Origin: Paraburkholderia xenovorans LB400
GTDB taxonomy: Bacteria > Pseudomonadota > Gammaproteobacteria > Burkholderiales > Burkholderiaceae
Assembly: GCF_000013645.1 (NCBI RefSeq)
Contig: NC_007951.1
Location: forward strand, 496,001-560,000
Direction: 5' to 3'
DNA: 64,000 nt
Position 1 is the stretch's first letter. Each line of letters begins with the position of its first letter. Below are positions 40,656-49,931 of this stretch, piece after piece. The position numbers and the translations under genes are program-made. The notes beneath the pieces were generated by a model. That model had not been told where the DNA came from and ran no database searches. It saw nothing but the letters and a program-made list of their open reading frames with translations.

Positions 40656-41519
40656 ATGTTCGCCCGACTTCCCCTGTATCTGCGCCTCGTGCGCATGGAC
40701 AAGCCGATCGGCAGCCTGCTGCTGCTATGGCCGACGCTCAACGCGCTGTGGATCGCGTCGGACGGTCGCCCGTCGTTGCCGCTGCTGGTGATCTTCACGG
40801 TGGGCACGGTGCTGATGCGCTCGGCGGGTTGCGCGATCAACGACTACGCCGATCGCGATTTCGATCGTTACGTGAGGCGCACGGAGAACCGTCCGATCAC
40901 GTCGGGCAAGATCAGGGCGTGGGAAGCGGTGGCGCTGGCGGCCGCGTTGTCGCTGCTGGCATTTCTGCTGATCCTGCCGCTGAATGCGCTGACTAAGGAA
41001 CTCTCGGTGGCGGCGCTCTTCGTCGCCGGTTCGTATCCGTTCACCAAGCGCTTCTTCGCCATTCCGCAGGCTTATCTGGGCATCGCGTTCGGTTTCGGCA
41101 TTCCTATGGCGTTCGCCGCGATTCAGAACCACGTGCCGATGCTCGCGTGGGTGATGCTGCTGGCCAATGTGTTCTGGTCGGTCGCGTACGACACCGAATA
41201 TGCGATGGTCGACCGCGACGACGACATCAAGATCGGCATCCGCACTTCGGCGCTGACGTTCGGCCGCTTCGACGTGGCCGCGATCATGCTCTGCTACGCG
41301 GTGACGCTGGGGATCTACGTGGGCATCGGCGTGCTGCTCGGTTTCGGCGCGCTGTACTGGCTGGGCTGGGCGGCGGCCGCGGGCTGCGCGATCTATCACT
41401 ACACGCTGATCCGAAATCGGGAACGGATGGCGTGCTTCGCCGCGTTCCGGCATAACAACTGGCTGGGCGGCGCGCTGTTCGCGGGTATCGCCGCGCATTA
41501 CGCGGCGACGTGGTTCTAG
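40656..41519 (+). CDS. ubiA: 4-hydroxybenzoate polyprenyltransferase
   Basis: 287 residues, about eight to nine membrane helices. Prenylates 4-hydroxybenzoate in ubiquinone synthesis. Both Mg-diphosphate aspartate motifs are present: [19 protein letters not shown] near residue 63 and [17 protein letters not shown] near residue 180. Start [20 protein letters not shown] is the family N-terminus. Transcribed alone; convergent with proC. Confidence 0.96.
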   Translation: MFARLPLYLRLVRMDKPIGSLLLLWPTLNALWIASDGRPSLPLLVIFTVGTVLMRSAGCAINDYADRDFDRYVRRTENRPITSGKIRAWEAVALAAALSLLAFLLILPLNALTKELSVAALFVAGSYPFTKRFFAIPQAYLGIAFGFGIPMAFAAIQNHVPMLAWVMLLANVFWSVAYDTEYAMVDRDDDIKIGIRTSALTFGRFDVAAIMLCYAVTLGIYVGIGVLLGFGALYWLGWAAAAGCAIYHYTLIRNRERMACFAAFRHNNWLGGALFAGIAAHYAATWF

Positions 41520-41530
41520 TTTTTCCGCAG

Positions 41531-41561
41531 GGCTTTGCGCCGGCTTTGCGCCGGCTTTGCG
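41531..41561 (+). repeat. 11-bp tandem repeat, 2.8 copies
   Basis: GGCTTTGCGCC occurs at 41531-41541 and 41542-41552, with a third partial copy to 41561, directly after the ubiA stop. Slippage-type repeat in the ubiA 3' region; no function evident. Confidence 0.7.
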
Positions 41562-41574
41562 GTGCTTCATCACT

Positions 41575-41611
41575 AACGCCGCGGCGGCCTGAATCGAAGC
41601 GCCGCGGCGTT
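41575..41611. terminator. Perfect 12-bp hairpin between convergent ubiA and proC
   Basis: Arms AACGCCGCGGCG (41575-41586) and its complement (41600-41611), 13-base loop. Located 55 bases past ubiA and 25 bases past the proC stop, so it may serve both. No U-tract. Confidence 0.6.
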
Positions 41612-41636
41612 CAGTCCTACTGTGCTGCCTGCGCGC

Positions 41637-42452
41637 TTACTGCTTGCCGAATTCGTCGCCCATTTCCCGCGCACGGGCATTGGCCGCGAGCGCGCCGCGC
41701 ACGATCGCATCCTTGATGCCGCTCGCGTCGAACGACGCCAGCGCCGCCGCCGTGGTGCCGCCCTTCGACGTCACGCGTTCGCGCAGCACGCCCGGCGGCT
41801 CGTCGGAATTCGCCGCCAGTTGCGCCGCGCCGGTGAAGGTCGCGACGGCGAGCGCACGGCCCTGCGCTTCATCCATGCCGAGCTGGCGGGCGGCTTCCTG
41901 CAACGCTTCGATGAAATAGAACACGTAGGCGGGCCCGCTGCCCGAGATTGCGGTGACGGCGTCGATCTTCGCTTCGTCGTCGAACCAGACCGTTTCGCCG
42001 ACTGCGCCCAGCAGTTGCGACGCGAGCGCGCGGCCCGCTTCGTCCACGCTGCCGGTTGCCACGAGACCGGTCACGCCCATGCCGATCAACGCCGGCGTAT
42101 TGGGCATGACGCGCACGATACGGCTGTGACCGTTCAGCCAGCGCGACATGTCGCCCATGCGAATACCGGCGACGATGCTCACGACCAGTTGCGACGCGTT
42201 CAGATGCGGCGCCACCGCCTCGGCGACGCTCTTCAGGATCTGCGGCTTCACCGCCAGCACGACGGCGTCGTACGCGGCCAGCGCGGCATCCGCGGCGGCG
42301 CCGGTCCGGATGCCGAACTGCTGCTCATTGCGTTTGCGCGCCTCTTCGTTGGGATCGATTGCGTAGAGGTCAGCGGCTGCGACGCCACGTTTGATGAGGC
42401 CGCCGATCAACGCGGCGGCCATGTTGCCACCGCCGATAAAAGCAATTTTCAT
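41637..42452 (-). CDS. proC: Pyrroline-5-carboxylate reductase
   Basis: 271 residues. Final NAD(P)H-dependent step of proline synthesis. N-terminal Rossmann motif MKIAFIGGGNMAAALIGGL, mid-chain VLAVKPQ and MPNTPALIGMGVTGL, and the C-terminal signature AISGSGPAYVFYFIEAL with TFTGAAQLA. The ATG is at 42450-42452, 57 bases after yggS, the usual yggS-proC pairing. End of the glc-yggS-proC row. Confidence 0.97.
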   Translation of the reverse strand: MKIAFIGGGNMAAALIGGLIKRGVAAADLYAIDPNEEARKRNEQQFGIRTGAAADAALAAYDAVVLAVKPQILKSVAEAVAPHLNASQLVVSIVAGIRMGDMSRWLNGHSRIVRVMPNTPALIGMGVTGLVATGSVDEAGRALASQLLGAVGETVWFDDEAKIDAVTAISGSGPAYVFYFIEALQEAARQLGMDEAQGRALAVATFTGAAQLAANSDEPPGVLRERVTSKGGTTAAALASFDASGIKDAIVRGALAANARAREMGDEFGKQ

Positions 42453-42509
42453 GATGTTCCGGATGAAGTGCCGTGAAGAGCCAACGGAGCCTGAAAAGGT
42501 TCGCGAAGC

Positions 42510-43208
42510 TCAGTTAGAGTAATCTCGCGCGCCGAAGATCGCGGTGCCTACGCGCACGATGGTCGCGCCTTCCAGTACGGCGGCCTCGAGGTCGCTCGAC
42601 ATGCCCATCGACAGCGTATCGAGTGCGAGTCCGCCGTCGCGCAGACGCTCGAACAACTCGCGCAACTGCCGATGCGGCACGCGTTGCTCGTCGATGCTCC
42701 CGGCCGGTTCGGGAATCGCCATCAGGCCGCGCAGCTTAAGCTTCGGCAGTGCGGCGATCGCCTGCGCGACCTGCGCCGCCTCGGCAATGCCGACGCCGCT
42801 CTTCGACGCCTCGCCGCTGATGTTGACCTGTAGACACACGTTCAGCGGCGGCAGATTGTCCGGCCGCTGCTCCGAAAGCCGCTGCGCGATCTTCAGCCGG
42901 TCGACCGAGTGCACCCAGTCGAAATGCTCGGCGACGGGGCGCGTCTTGTTCGATTGCAAAGGGCCGATGAAATGCCATTCGATCGTGGCGCGCAGATCGG
43001 CGAGCGCCTCGATCTTGGTGATGGCTTCCTGCACGTAGTTCTCGCCGAACGCGCGCTGGCCGGCAGCGTAGGCGGCGCGCACGTCTTCGGCGGGGAAAGT
43101 CTTCGAGACCGCGAGCAGATGGATCGAACGTGTATCGCGTCCGGCCACGTGCGCGGCCGTGGCGATGCGCTGCCGCACCGCTTCGAGGTTGTGAATCAGA
43201 TCGGGCAT
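42510..43208 (-). CDS. yggS: PLP homeostasis protein YggS/PLPBP
   Basis: 232 residues. Alanine-racemase-like TIM barrel without catalytic activity that buffers pyridoxal phosphate. PLP-lysine Lys36 in HLLAVSKTFPAED, then FGENYVQEAITKI, HFIGPLQSNK and the C-terminal LSMGMSSDLEAAVLEGAT that grips the phosphate. ATG at 43206-43208 starts MPDLIHNLEAVRQRI; the open frame continues upstream but without family similarity. It lies 37 bases past glcF. Confidence 0.95.
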   Translation of the reverse strand: MPDLIHNLEAVRQRIATAAHVAGRDTRSIHLLAVSKTFPAEDVRAAYAAGQRAFGENYVQEAITKIEALADLRATIEWHFIGPLQSNKTRPVAEHFDWVHSVDRLKIAQRLSEQRPDNLPPLNVCLQVNISGEASKSGVGIAEAAQVAQAIAALPKLKLRGLMAIPEPAGSIDEQRVPHRQLRELFERLRDGGLALDTLSMGMSSDLEAAVLEGATIVRVGTAIFGARDYSN

Positions 43209-43245
43209 GACGGATCCGGAAGTCCAGCGAAAGTCGATTACCCGA

Positions 43246-44472
43246 TTATACGGACAGCATGTGCTCGACCAGTTCGATCCAGTGCGCAACCGGCGTGGAC
43301 GTGCCGCTTTGCAGATGCGCAATGCAGCCGACGTTCGCCGACACGATCACCTGCGGCTCCTGCGCCTGCAGCCGTTCGAGCTTCTGATCCCGCAACGCAT
43401 ACGAAAGCTTGGGCTGCGTCAGCGAGTAGGTGCCGGCCGAGCCGCAGCATAGATGATTGTCGGTGGGCAGTCGCACTTCGACACCCAGCGCGCCGAGCAG
43501 GTGCTCGACCTTGCCGCGTATCTGCTGGCCATGCTGCAGCGTGCAGGGCGGATGAAACGCGACCGTATGCACCGAGCGGCGCCGCGTGACGGAAACCAGC
43601 GATTCTTCGAACTCCGGCAGGATCTCCGCGATGTCGCGCGTCAGTTCCACCACGCGGCGCGCTTTTTCCGCATACGCCGGATCGTCGCGCAACAGGTGCG
43701 CGTATTCCTTGACGGTCGCGCCGCAGCCGGACGCGTTCATCACGATCGCTTCCACGCCCTGTTCGACGTACGGCCACCATGCGTCGATGTTGGCGCGCAG
43801 GTCGTCGAGGGCGTCGTCGTTGTAGCCCAGATGCAGACGGATCGCGCCGCAGCAGCCGGCATCCGGCGCGATCAGCGTTTCGATGCCGAGCGCGTCGAGC
43901 ACGCGCGCGGTCGCGACGTTGACGTTCGGCATCATCGACGGTTGCACGCAGCCCGCGAGCAGCAGCATCTTGCGCGGATGCTTCGCGGTCGGCCATTCCA
44001 GCGGACGCTGCCGCGCGGGCACCTTGTCGCGCAGCTTCCTCGGCAGCAACGGCCGAAAATGCTGACCGATACGCATGGTCGGCGTGAACAGCGCGCTGCT
44101 CGGCACGAAGCTCGCGAGCATCCGGCGCATCAGCCTCTGGCCGAGCGGACGCGTGACTTTTTCTTCGGTGATCTTGCGGCCGATCTCCACCAGCCGGCCA
44201 TATTGCACGCCGGAGGGGCAGGTCGTTTCGCAGTTGCGGCAGGTCAGGCAGCGGTCGAGGTGGACCTGGGTGCTGCGCGTGACCGGTGCGCCTTCCACCA
44301 TCTGCTTGATCAGATAGATCCGTCCGCGCGGGCCGTCGAGTTCGTCGCCGAGCAGCTGATAGGTCGGACAGGTAGCCGTGCAGAAACCGCAATGCACGCA
44401 GTTGCGCAGAATGCCGTCGGCTTCGTCGCCATCGGGCGTGTTGCGCATGAAGTCCGCGAGGTTGGTTTGCAT
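43246..44472 (-). CDS. glcF: Glycolate oxidase iron-sulfur subunit GlcF
   Basis: 408 residues. Two bacterial-ferredoxin clusters: Cys25/28/31/35 (CVHCGFCTATCP) and Cys75/78/81/85 (CLTCRNCETTCP), then two CCG-type domains (DAGCCGAIRLHLGY and HLCCGSAGTYS). Passes electrons from GlcD/GlcE to the respiratory chain. The ATG is at 44470-44472, eight bases after the glcE stop. Confidence 0.96.
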   Translation of the reverse strand: MQTNLADFMRNTPDGDEADGILRNCVHCGFCTATCPTYQLLGDELDGPRGRIYLIKQMVEGAPVTRSTQVHLDRCLTCRNCETTCPSGVQYGRLVEIGRKITEEKVTRPLGQRLMRRMLASFVPSSALFTPTMRIGQHFRPLLPRKLRDKVPARQRPLEWPTAKHPRKMLLLAGCVQPSMMPNVNVATARVLDALGIETLIAPDAGCCGAIRLHLGYNDDALDDLRANIDAWWPYVEQGVEAIVMNASGCGATVKEYAHLLRDDPAYAEKARRVVELTRDIAEILPEFEESLVSVTRRRSVHTVAFHPPCTLQHGQQIRGKVEHLLGALGVEVRLPTDNHLCCGSAGTYSLTQPKLSYALRDQKLERLQAQEPQVIVSANVGCIAHLQSGTSTPVAHWIELVEHMLSV

Positions 44473-44480
44473 CGCGTCGC

Positions 44481-45569
44481 TCAGAAGTCGGGGTAGAGAC
44501 GGCCGCGATTGAAGATGCGGGCCGGGTCGAAAGCGGCTTTCAGGCCGCGATGGATTTTCATGAGCGGCGCGGGAAGCGGGGTGAACACACCGGCGCCACG
44601 GTCGTAGCCGTGACCGGTCCGGAATATCGTCGCGTGGCCGCCCGCCTGCTTGGCGCTGATGCGCACGGTTTGCGCGTCGGTGTCGGTGATCCACCAGCGC
44701 TGGCCGCCGCCCCATTCCATGAGTTGCGCACCGGGCAGTTGCAGCGGCTCCGTGATGGATGGCAGCGCGAGGCGCCACAGCGCCGCTTTCGGCGGAATGG
44801 CGGAGAAAAACGAATCGGTCTGTTCGCGCAGGCCGGCCCAGAAGCGCTCCGCTTCGACCGCATCGACCACTTCGCCGCCCAGCGAGGTACGCGCCGACTT
44901 GACCGCGGCCTCGGCGCCCGCGAGGCGCACGGCCAGCGTGCCATGACGCCAGGCACTCGCGGTAATCGGCAGCGGCCGGCCGCCCCATTCGTTGAGCTTG
45001 CGGACCGCGTCGGTGCCGTTCATGTCGAATTTGAGCGTGGCTTCGGCCTGCGGCAACGGCAGCACCTTGATCGACAGTTCGAGGATCAGCCCGAGCGTGC
45101 CGAGCGAGCCGGCCATCAGGCGCGAGACGTCGTAGCCGGCGACGTTCTTCACCACCTGGCCGCCGAAATGCAGCGTTTGCCCCTGGCCGTTCATGATCAC
45201 GGCGCCGAGCACGAAGTCGCGCGCCGCACCGGCCGACGGGCGGCGCGGCCCGGCAATGCCCGCCGCGATGCAGCCGCCGAAGGTGGCCTGCGGCCCGAAG
45301 TGCGGCGGTTCGAAGGCGAGCATCTGATGGTGGTCGGCGAGCGCGGCCTCGATCTCCAGCAGGGGCGTGCCCGCACGCGCGGTGATGACCAGTTCCGCCG
45401 GATCGTACGCAATGATGCCGCGATAAGCGCGCGTGTCGAGGATGTCACCTTCGAGCGTCTGGCCGTACCAGTCTTTGGTGCCGCCGCCACGGATGCGCAA
45501 CGCGCGCCCTTCGGCGCTGGCCGAACGTACACGTTCCGACCAACCGGCGACGATGTCGTCCTCTTCCAT
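44481..45569 (-). CDS. glcE: Glycolate oxidase FAD-binding subunit GlcE
   Basis: 362 residues. PCMH-type FAD domain lacking the full catalytic C-terminus: LRIRGGGTKDWYG, ELVITARAGTPLLEIEAAL, GPQATFGGCIAAGIAGPRRP and VKNVAGYDVSRLMAGSLGTLG. Ends with FDPARIFNRGRLYPDF. Required with GlcD and GlcF for glycolate dehydrogenase. ATG at 45567-45569. It follows glcD after a 149-base gap with no gene in it. Confidence 0.95.
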   Translation of the reverse strand: MEEDDIVAGWSERVRSASAEGRALRIRGGGTKDWYGQTLEGDILDTRAYRGIIAYDPAELVITARAGTPLLEIEAALADHHQMLAFEPPHFGPQATFGGCIAAGIAGPRRPSAGAARDFVLGAVIMNGQGQTLHFGGQVVKNVAGYDVSRLMAGSLGTLGLILELSIKVLPLPQAEATLKFDMNGTDAVRKLNEWGGRPLPITASAWRHGTLAVRLAGAEAAVKSARTSLGGEVVDAVEAERFWAGLREQTDSFFSAIPPKAALWRLALPSITEPLQLPGAQLMEWGGGQRWWITDTDAQTVRISAKQAGGHATIFRTGHGYDRGAGVFTPLPAPLMKIHRGLKAAFDPARIFNRGRLYPDF

Positions 45570-45718
45570 GGTGTCCTGCTTCGTTGTGTTTCGGTTGATT
45601 GTACCGGGCGGGGGCGCTCTCGCAACCCGGAGCGGACCCGTATCGGGTAATCAGGGTGAAAGCAGGAACAGCGGCACCGGCGCGGGTTATGCGCAATGCG
45701 TCGGCGGGTACGGCAATG

Positions 45719-47212
45719 TTAGAAACGCGGCAGGTCCGGATGCGGCAGCAAGCCGCCGCGTACGTGCATCTTGCCGTATTCGGCGCAGCGGGCGCGCGTG
45801 GGAATGCCTTTGTCGGGGTTCAGGAGGCCAGGCGCGTCGAAAGCCCGCTTGACCGCGTGGAACGCGTCGCGCTCTTCGGGCGAAAACTGCACGCACATGG
45901 AATTGATCTTCTCGATGCCGACGCCGTGCTCGCCGGTCACCGTGCCGCCCAGTTCCACGCATGCTTCGAGAATGTCGCAACCGAACGCTTCGGCCCGGTG
46001 CCACTCGTCCCGGTCGTTGCCGTTGAACAGGATCAGCGGATGCATGTTGCCGTCTCCCGCGTGGAAGACGTTGATGCAGCGCAAGTTGTAGATCTTCTCC
46101 ATCGCCTCGATGCGCGTGAGCAGCGGGCCAATACTGCGGCGCGGCACGGTGCCGTCCATGCAGTAATAGTCGGGTGAAATGCGCCCGGCGGCCGGGAAGG
46201 CGTTCTTGCGCCCCGACCAGAAGCGCAGCCGTTCGTTTTCCGAGCGCGAAATCTGGATGCGCGTGGCGCCGTGTTCGCGCAGCACCGCGGTCATGCGCAC
46301 GATCTCGTCGGCGACTTCGTCGGGCGTGCCGTCCGATTCGCACAGCAGGATCGCCGCCGCGTCGAGATCGTAGCCCGCGTTGACGAATTCCTCGACGGCG
46401 CGCGTGGCCGGCTTGTCCATCATTTCCAGACCCGCCGGGATGATGCCCGCCGCAATGATGCCGGCAACCGCGTCGCCGCCTTTCACGACGTCGTCGAAAC
46501 TGGCCATGATGACCTGCGCCGTTTGCGGCTTGGGGATCAGCTTGACGGTGACTTCGGTGACGATCGCAAACATGCCTTCGCTGCCGATCAGCACCGCCAG
46601 CAGATCGAGGCCGGGCGCATCCGGCGCGAGCGAGCCGAACTCGACGATTTCGCCTTCCATCGTGACGGCGCGCACGCGCAGCACGTTATGCACCGTCAGA
46701 CCGTATTTGAGGCAGTGAACGCCGCCGGAATTCTCCGAGACATTGCCGCCGATCGTGCAGGCAATCTGCGACGACGGGTCCGGCGCGTAATACAGGCCGT
46801 AAGGTGCGGCGGCTTCGGAGATGGACAGGTTGCGCACGCCCGGCTGCACCGTGGCGGTTCGCGCGTACGAATCGACCTCGACGATCTTGCGCAAGCGCGC
46901 GAGCGACACCACCACACCGTGGCGGATCGGCATGGCGCCGCCGGACAGGCCGGTGCCCGCACCGCGCGGGACGATCGGCACGTCGAGGCGGTGGCAGATC
47001 TGCACGATGCGCTGCACCTGCGATTCCGTCTCCGGCAACGCGACCGCGAGCGGCAGACGCCGGTAGGCGGCGAGACCGTCGCATTCATAGGCGACGGTGT
47101 CTTCTTCGCGATACAGCAGACAGTGGGTCGGCAACACGGCCATCAGCGCCTGCACGACTTCGCGCTGGCGCTGGGCGAGTACCTCGGCGGTCAGTTCAGC
47201 GGGTGCGTTCAT
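45719..47212 (-). CDS. glcD: Glycolate oxidase subunit GlcD
   Basis: 497 residues. Catalytic FAD-dependent 2-hydroxyacid dehydrogenase subunit. FAD domain: VPIVPRGAGTGLSGGAMP and CTIGGNVSENSGGVHCLKYG. C-terminal catalytic part: NVFHAGDGNMHPLILF and TGEHGVGIEKI, which supply metal/substrate histidines, then LLNPDKG. The start MNAPAELTAEVLAQRQREV at 47210-47212 has GAGGAGACAG upstream. 71 bases after the related FAD oxidase gene. Confidence 0.96.
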   Translation of the reverse strand: MNAPAELTAEVLAQRQREVVQALMAVLPTHCLLYREEDTVAYECDGLAAYRRLPLAVALPETESQVQRIVQICHRLDVPIVPRGAGTGLSGGAMPIRHGVVVSLARLRKIVEVDSYARTATVQPGVRNLSISEAAAPYGLYYAPDPSSQIACTIGGNVSENSGGVHCLKYGLTVHNVLRVRAVTMEGEIVEFGSLAPDAPGLDLLAVLIGSEGMFAIVTEVTVKLIPKPQTAQVIMASFDDVVKGGDAVAGIIAAGIIPAGLEMMDKPATRAVEEFVNAGYDLDAAAILLCESDGTPDEVADEIVRMTAVLREHGATRIQISRSENERLRFWSGRKNAFPAAGRISPDYYCMDGTVPRRSIGPLLTRIEAMEKIYNLRCINVFHAGDGNMHPLILFNGNDRDEWHRAEAFGCDILEACVELGGTVTGEHGVGIEKINSMCVQFSPEERDAFHAVKRAFDAPGLLNPDKGIPTRARCAEYGKMHVRGGLLPHPDLPRF

Positions 47213-47283
47213 GTGACCTGTCTCCTCATGCCTTTCAAGTCCGGCGCGGCCGGCTTTCTGATGCAGCCGCGCCTGACCATGCC

Positions 47284-48699
47284 TCAAGCCGCCCAGGAGA
47301 AGATCTTGCCCGGGTTCATCAGATTGTGCGGATCGAGCGCGTGCTTGATCGAGCGCATGGTGTCGACCGCGACTTCACCGTGTTCTTCGAGCAGGAAGCC
47401 CATCTTGTGCAAGCCGACGCCATGCTCGCCCGTACAGGTGCCGTCCATGCGCAGCGCGCGCTCCACGATGCGATGGTTCAGGCGCTCGGCTTCGACCAGT
47501 TCTTCCGGCTTGTTGGGATCGATCAGGATCGCAACGTGGAAGTTGCCGTCGCCGACATGGCCGACGATCGGGCAGGGCAGAGGCGACGCCTTCAGGTCCT
47601 GTTCCGTTTCCTCCACACATTCCGCGAGGCGCGAGATCGGCACGCAGACGTCGGTCGTGACCGCGCGGCAACCGGGCTTCAGTTGCAGCATGGCGAAATA
47701 GGCGTTGTGGCGCGCATTCCATAGACGGCTGCGGTCTTCCGGACGCGTGGCCCATTCGAAGCCCTCGCCGGCATTCTGCGCGGCGACCTCCTGGACGAGT
47801 TCGGCCTGCTCTTTTACGCCGGCCTCGGTGCCGTGGAACTCGAAGAACAACGTGGGCGCTTCACGCAGCGTCAGATTCGAGTGGCGGTTGATCGAGCGGA
47901 TGGCGAGCGAGTCGACGAATTCGACGCGCGCAATCGGTACGCCGATCTGGATCGTTTCGATGACCGCGCGAACCGCGTCGCCCATCGACGGGAACGTGCA
48001 CACCGCCGCGGACACCGCCTCCGGCTGCGGATACAGGCGGACTGTGATTTCCGTAATCACGCCGAGCGTGCCTTCCGAGCCGACGAACAGGCGCGTGAGG
48101 TCGTAACCCGCGGACGACTTGCGGGCCCGCGTGCCGGTTTTGATCACGCGGCCATCGGCCAGCACCACGGTCAGCCCGAGCACGTTTTCGCGCATCGTGC
48201 CGTAGCGCACAGCGTTGGTACCCGACGCGCGCGTGGCCGACATGCCGCCGATGCTCGCGTCCGCGCCGGGGTCGATCGGGAAGAACAGACCCGTGTCGCG
48301 CAACGCCTCGTTCAACTGTTTGCGCGAGATGCCGGGCTCGACGGTGACGGTCAGGTCTTCGGCGTTGATCGACAGCACCCGGTTCATTTCCGACAGATCG
48401 ATCGATACGCCGCCTTGCACGGCGAGCAGATGCCCTTCCAGCGACGAGCCGTTACCGTAAGGAATGACCGGGACGTTGTACTGGCCGCACAGTTTGACGA
48501 CGTTCTGCACGTCTTCGGTAGTGCGTGCGAACACGACTGCGTCGGGCAGTTGAGGGTCGAACGGCGATTCGTCGCGGCCATGATGGACGCGCACGGCTTC
48601 GGACACGGACACGCGCTCGGCGAACGCGGCCTTGAGCGCGCTCAGCAGCTCGGCGGGAAACGGACGGCGCAACGGGGCCGGCGGCACGGGATGGTTCAC
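47284..48699 (-). CDS. FAD-linked oxidase, D-lactate dehydrogenase (cytochrome)-like
   Basis: 471 residues, paralogous in layout to GlcD: FAD motif VIPYGNGSSLEGHLLAVQGG, PGADASIGGMSATRASGTNA, and C-terminal VGHVGDGNFHVAIL with TGEHGVGLHKMGFLLEEHG and LMNPGKIFSW. This resembles the Dld1/LDHD group that oxidises D-lactate or other D-2-hydroxyacids. It heads the row FAD oxidase-glcD-glcE-glcF, so it likely feeds the same electron pathway. The exact substrate is uncertain. ATG at 48697-48699 follows GGAGACATGCGTG. Confidence 0.88.
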   Translation of the reverse strand: MNHPVPPAPLRRPFPAELLSALKAAFAERVSVSEAVRVHHGRDESPFDPQLPDAVVFARTTEDVQNVVKLCGQYNVPVIPYGNGSSLEGHLLAVQGGVSIDLSEMNRVLSINAEDLTVTVEPGISRKQLNEALRDTGLFFPIDPGADASIGGMSATRASGTNAVRYGTMRENVLGLTVVLADGRVIKTGTRARKSSAGYDLTRLFVGSEGTLGVITEITVRLYPQPEAVSAAVCTFPSMGDAVRAVIETIQIGVPIARVEFVDSLAIRSINRHSNLTLREAPTLFFEFHGTEAGVKEQAELVQEVAAQNAGEGFEWATRPEDRSRLWNARHNAYFAMLQLKPGCRAVTTDVCVPISRLAECVEETEQDLKASPLPCPIVGHVGDGNFHVAILIDPNKPEELVEAERLNHRIVERALRMDGTCTGEHGVGLHKMGFLLEEHGEVAVDTMRSIKHALDPHNLMNPGKIFSWAA

Positions 48700-48968
48700 G
48701 CATGTCTCCTGATATGTGGGGCGATACCGGTTTGCAGCAAGTGCTTCATTTTACGCCGATCGCCCGTGGGCCGGCGTTGAAGCCGGTCGACGCTTCTATA
48801 ATGGCGGCGACTTCACGATGCGCGCAATATGGATAAACGCGGTGCCGGATGAGCCACACCGGGGCTGGGCCGGGGCCGCGATGGGCCTGCGTTAGGCAGG
48901 TGGGCCGCGTTGGTCACCGCCTCTGCCGCATTGAACCGCGTATCGTCACTGAATGCATGGGAGACATG

Positions 48969-49523
48969 ATGGGCAACCGCTTGAGCAAGATCGCCACCCG
49001 CACGGGTGATGACGGCACCACGGGCCTCGGCGACGGGAGCCGTGTGCGCAAAGACAGCGCGCGGATCGCCGCGATCGGCGACGTGGACGAACTCAACTCG
49101 AATGTCGGTGTGCTGCTGTGTGAAACCTTGCCGGACAAGGTGCGGGCAGCGCTGGTCACGATCCAGCATGACCTGTTCGACCTGGGCGGCGAGTTGTGCA
49201 TTCCCGGCCACACCATGATTACCGACCGGCAACTCGCGCAACTCGACGACTGGCTCGCCGACTACAACGCGGCGTTGCCGCCGCTGAAGGAGTTCATCCT
49301 GCCTGCCGGCTCGCGCGCGGCCTCGCTCGCGCATGTGTGCCGCACCGTGTGCCGGCGTGCTGAACGGGCGATCGTTGCGTTAGGCGAACACGACACCATT
49401 AATGCCGCGCCGCGCCAGTATGTGAACCGGCTGTCCGACCTGTTGTTCGTGCTCGCGCGCGTACTCAACCGCGCGGACGGCGGTACTGACGTGCTGTGGC
49501 AACACGAGCGCCGCGCAGGCTAG
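48969..49523 (+). CDS. Cob(I)alamin adenosyltransferase, PduO type
   Basis: 184 residues. Makes adenosylcobalamin from ATP and cob(I)alamin. Family signatures: KIATRTGDDGTTGLGDGSRV (ATP-binding N-terminal loop), DELNSNVGVL, and FILPAGS...AHVCRTVCRRAERAIV followed by YVNRLSDLLFVLAR. Two tandem ATGs exist (48966, 48969); GGGAG five bases before the second favours it. No other cobalamin genes are nearby. Confidence 0.93.
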   Translation: MGNRLSKIATRTGDDGTTGLGDGSRVRKDSARIAAIGDVDELNSNVGVLLCETLPDKVRAALVTIQHDLFDLGGELCIPGHTMITDRQLAQLDDWLADYNAALPPLKEFILPAGSRAASLAHVCRTVCRRAERAIVALGEHDTINAAPRQYVNRLSDLLFVLARVLNRADGGTDVLWQHERRAG

Positions 49524-49598
49524 CGCCGAGCCGTGGCAATACGCGCGTGACAGTGCGACGACGCATGCACGATCACATGCATTGGTGAGTCTTGCACG

Positions 49599-49931
49599 TC
49601 AGCCGACTGCCAGCGTGACCGGCTTGCCGATCCGGCTCATCATTTCCACGAGCGTGTCGATGGTGAATTTGGTGGTTTTCTTGTTGACCACGTCGGACAC
49701 GCGCGGGCGCGACACCATCAGAATCTCGGCCGCCTCGGCCTGCTTCAGATGATGCTGCTCGATCCAGGTGGACAGTTCCGTCATGAGCTGCTCCTTGAGC
49801 AGCCGCGTGTCATTGATCTGTTTTTGCGACGCTGCATGCAGTTGCTTCGCCTCTTTGGCGGAAAAGCCGAGTTCGAGGAACAGATTGGCACCGGGCCTGG
49901 TTACGTGACGAATTTTGGTGTCGATCGTCAT
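49599..49931 (-). CDS. HigA-like XRE-family antitoxin
   Basis: 110 residues. C-terminal helix-turn-helix (LKQAEAAEILMVSRPRVSDVVNKKTTKFTIDTLVEMMSRIG, residues ~62-102) of the XRE/Xre-HigA type with a Lys/Gln-rich N-terminal half that would wrap the toxin. Its ATG overlaps the stop of the toxin gene (ATGA at 49928-49931), giving toxin-first order. Expected to neutralise the toxin and repress the shared promoter at 50286-50321. Confidence 0.85.
   Translation of the reverse strand: MTIDTKIRHVTRPGANLFLELGFSAKEAKQLHAASQKQINDTRLLKEQLMTELSTWIEQHHLKQAEAAEILMVSRPRVSDVVNKKTTKFTIDTLVEMMSRIGKPVTLAVG

Noticed and set aside
45570..45718. Possible small gene between glcE and glcD
   Set aside because: 149 bases with no start codon having a ribosome site and no conserved-looking peptide on either strand.
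48700..48968. Possible cobalamin riboswitch upstream of the adenosyltransferase
   Set aside because: The region is GC-rich and structured but I cannot find the conserved B12-box sequence or the expected core, and the gene is not a transport or synthesis operon head.
49563..49590. Short CATGC-type inverted repeat after the antitoxin gene
   Set aside because: Only about a 5-bp stem, no U-tract; too weak to call a terminator or attachment site.
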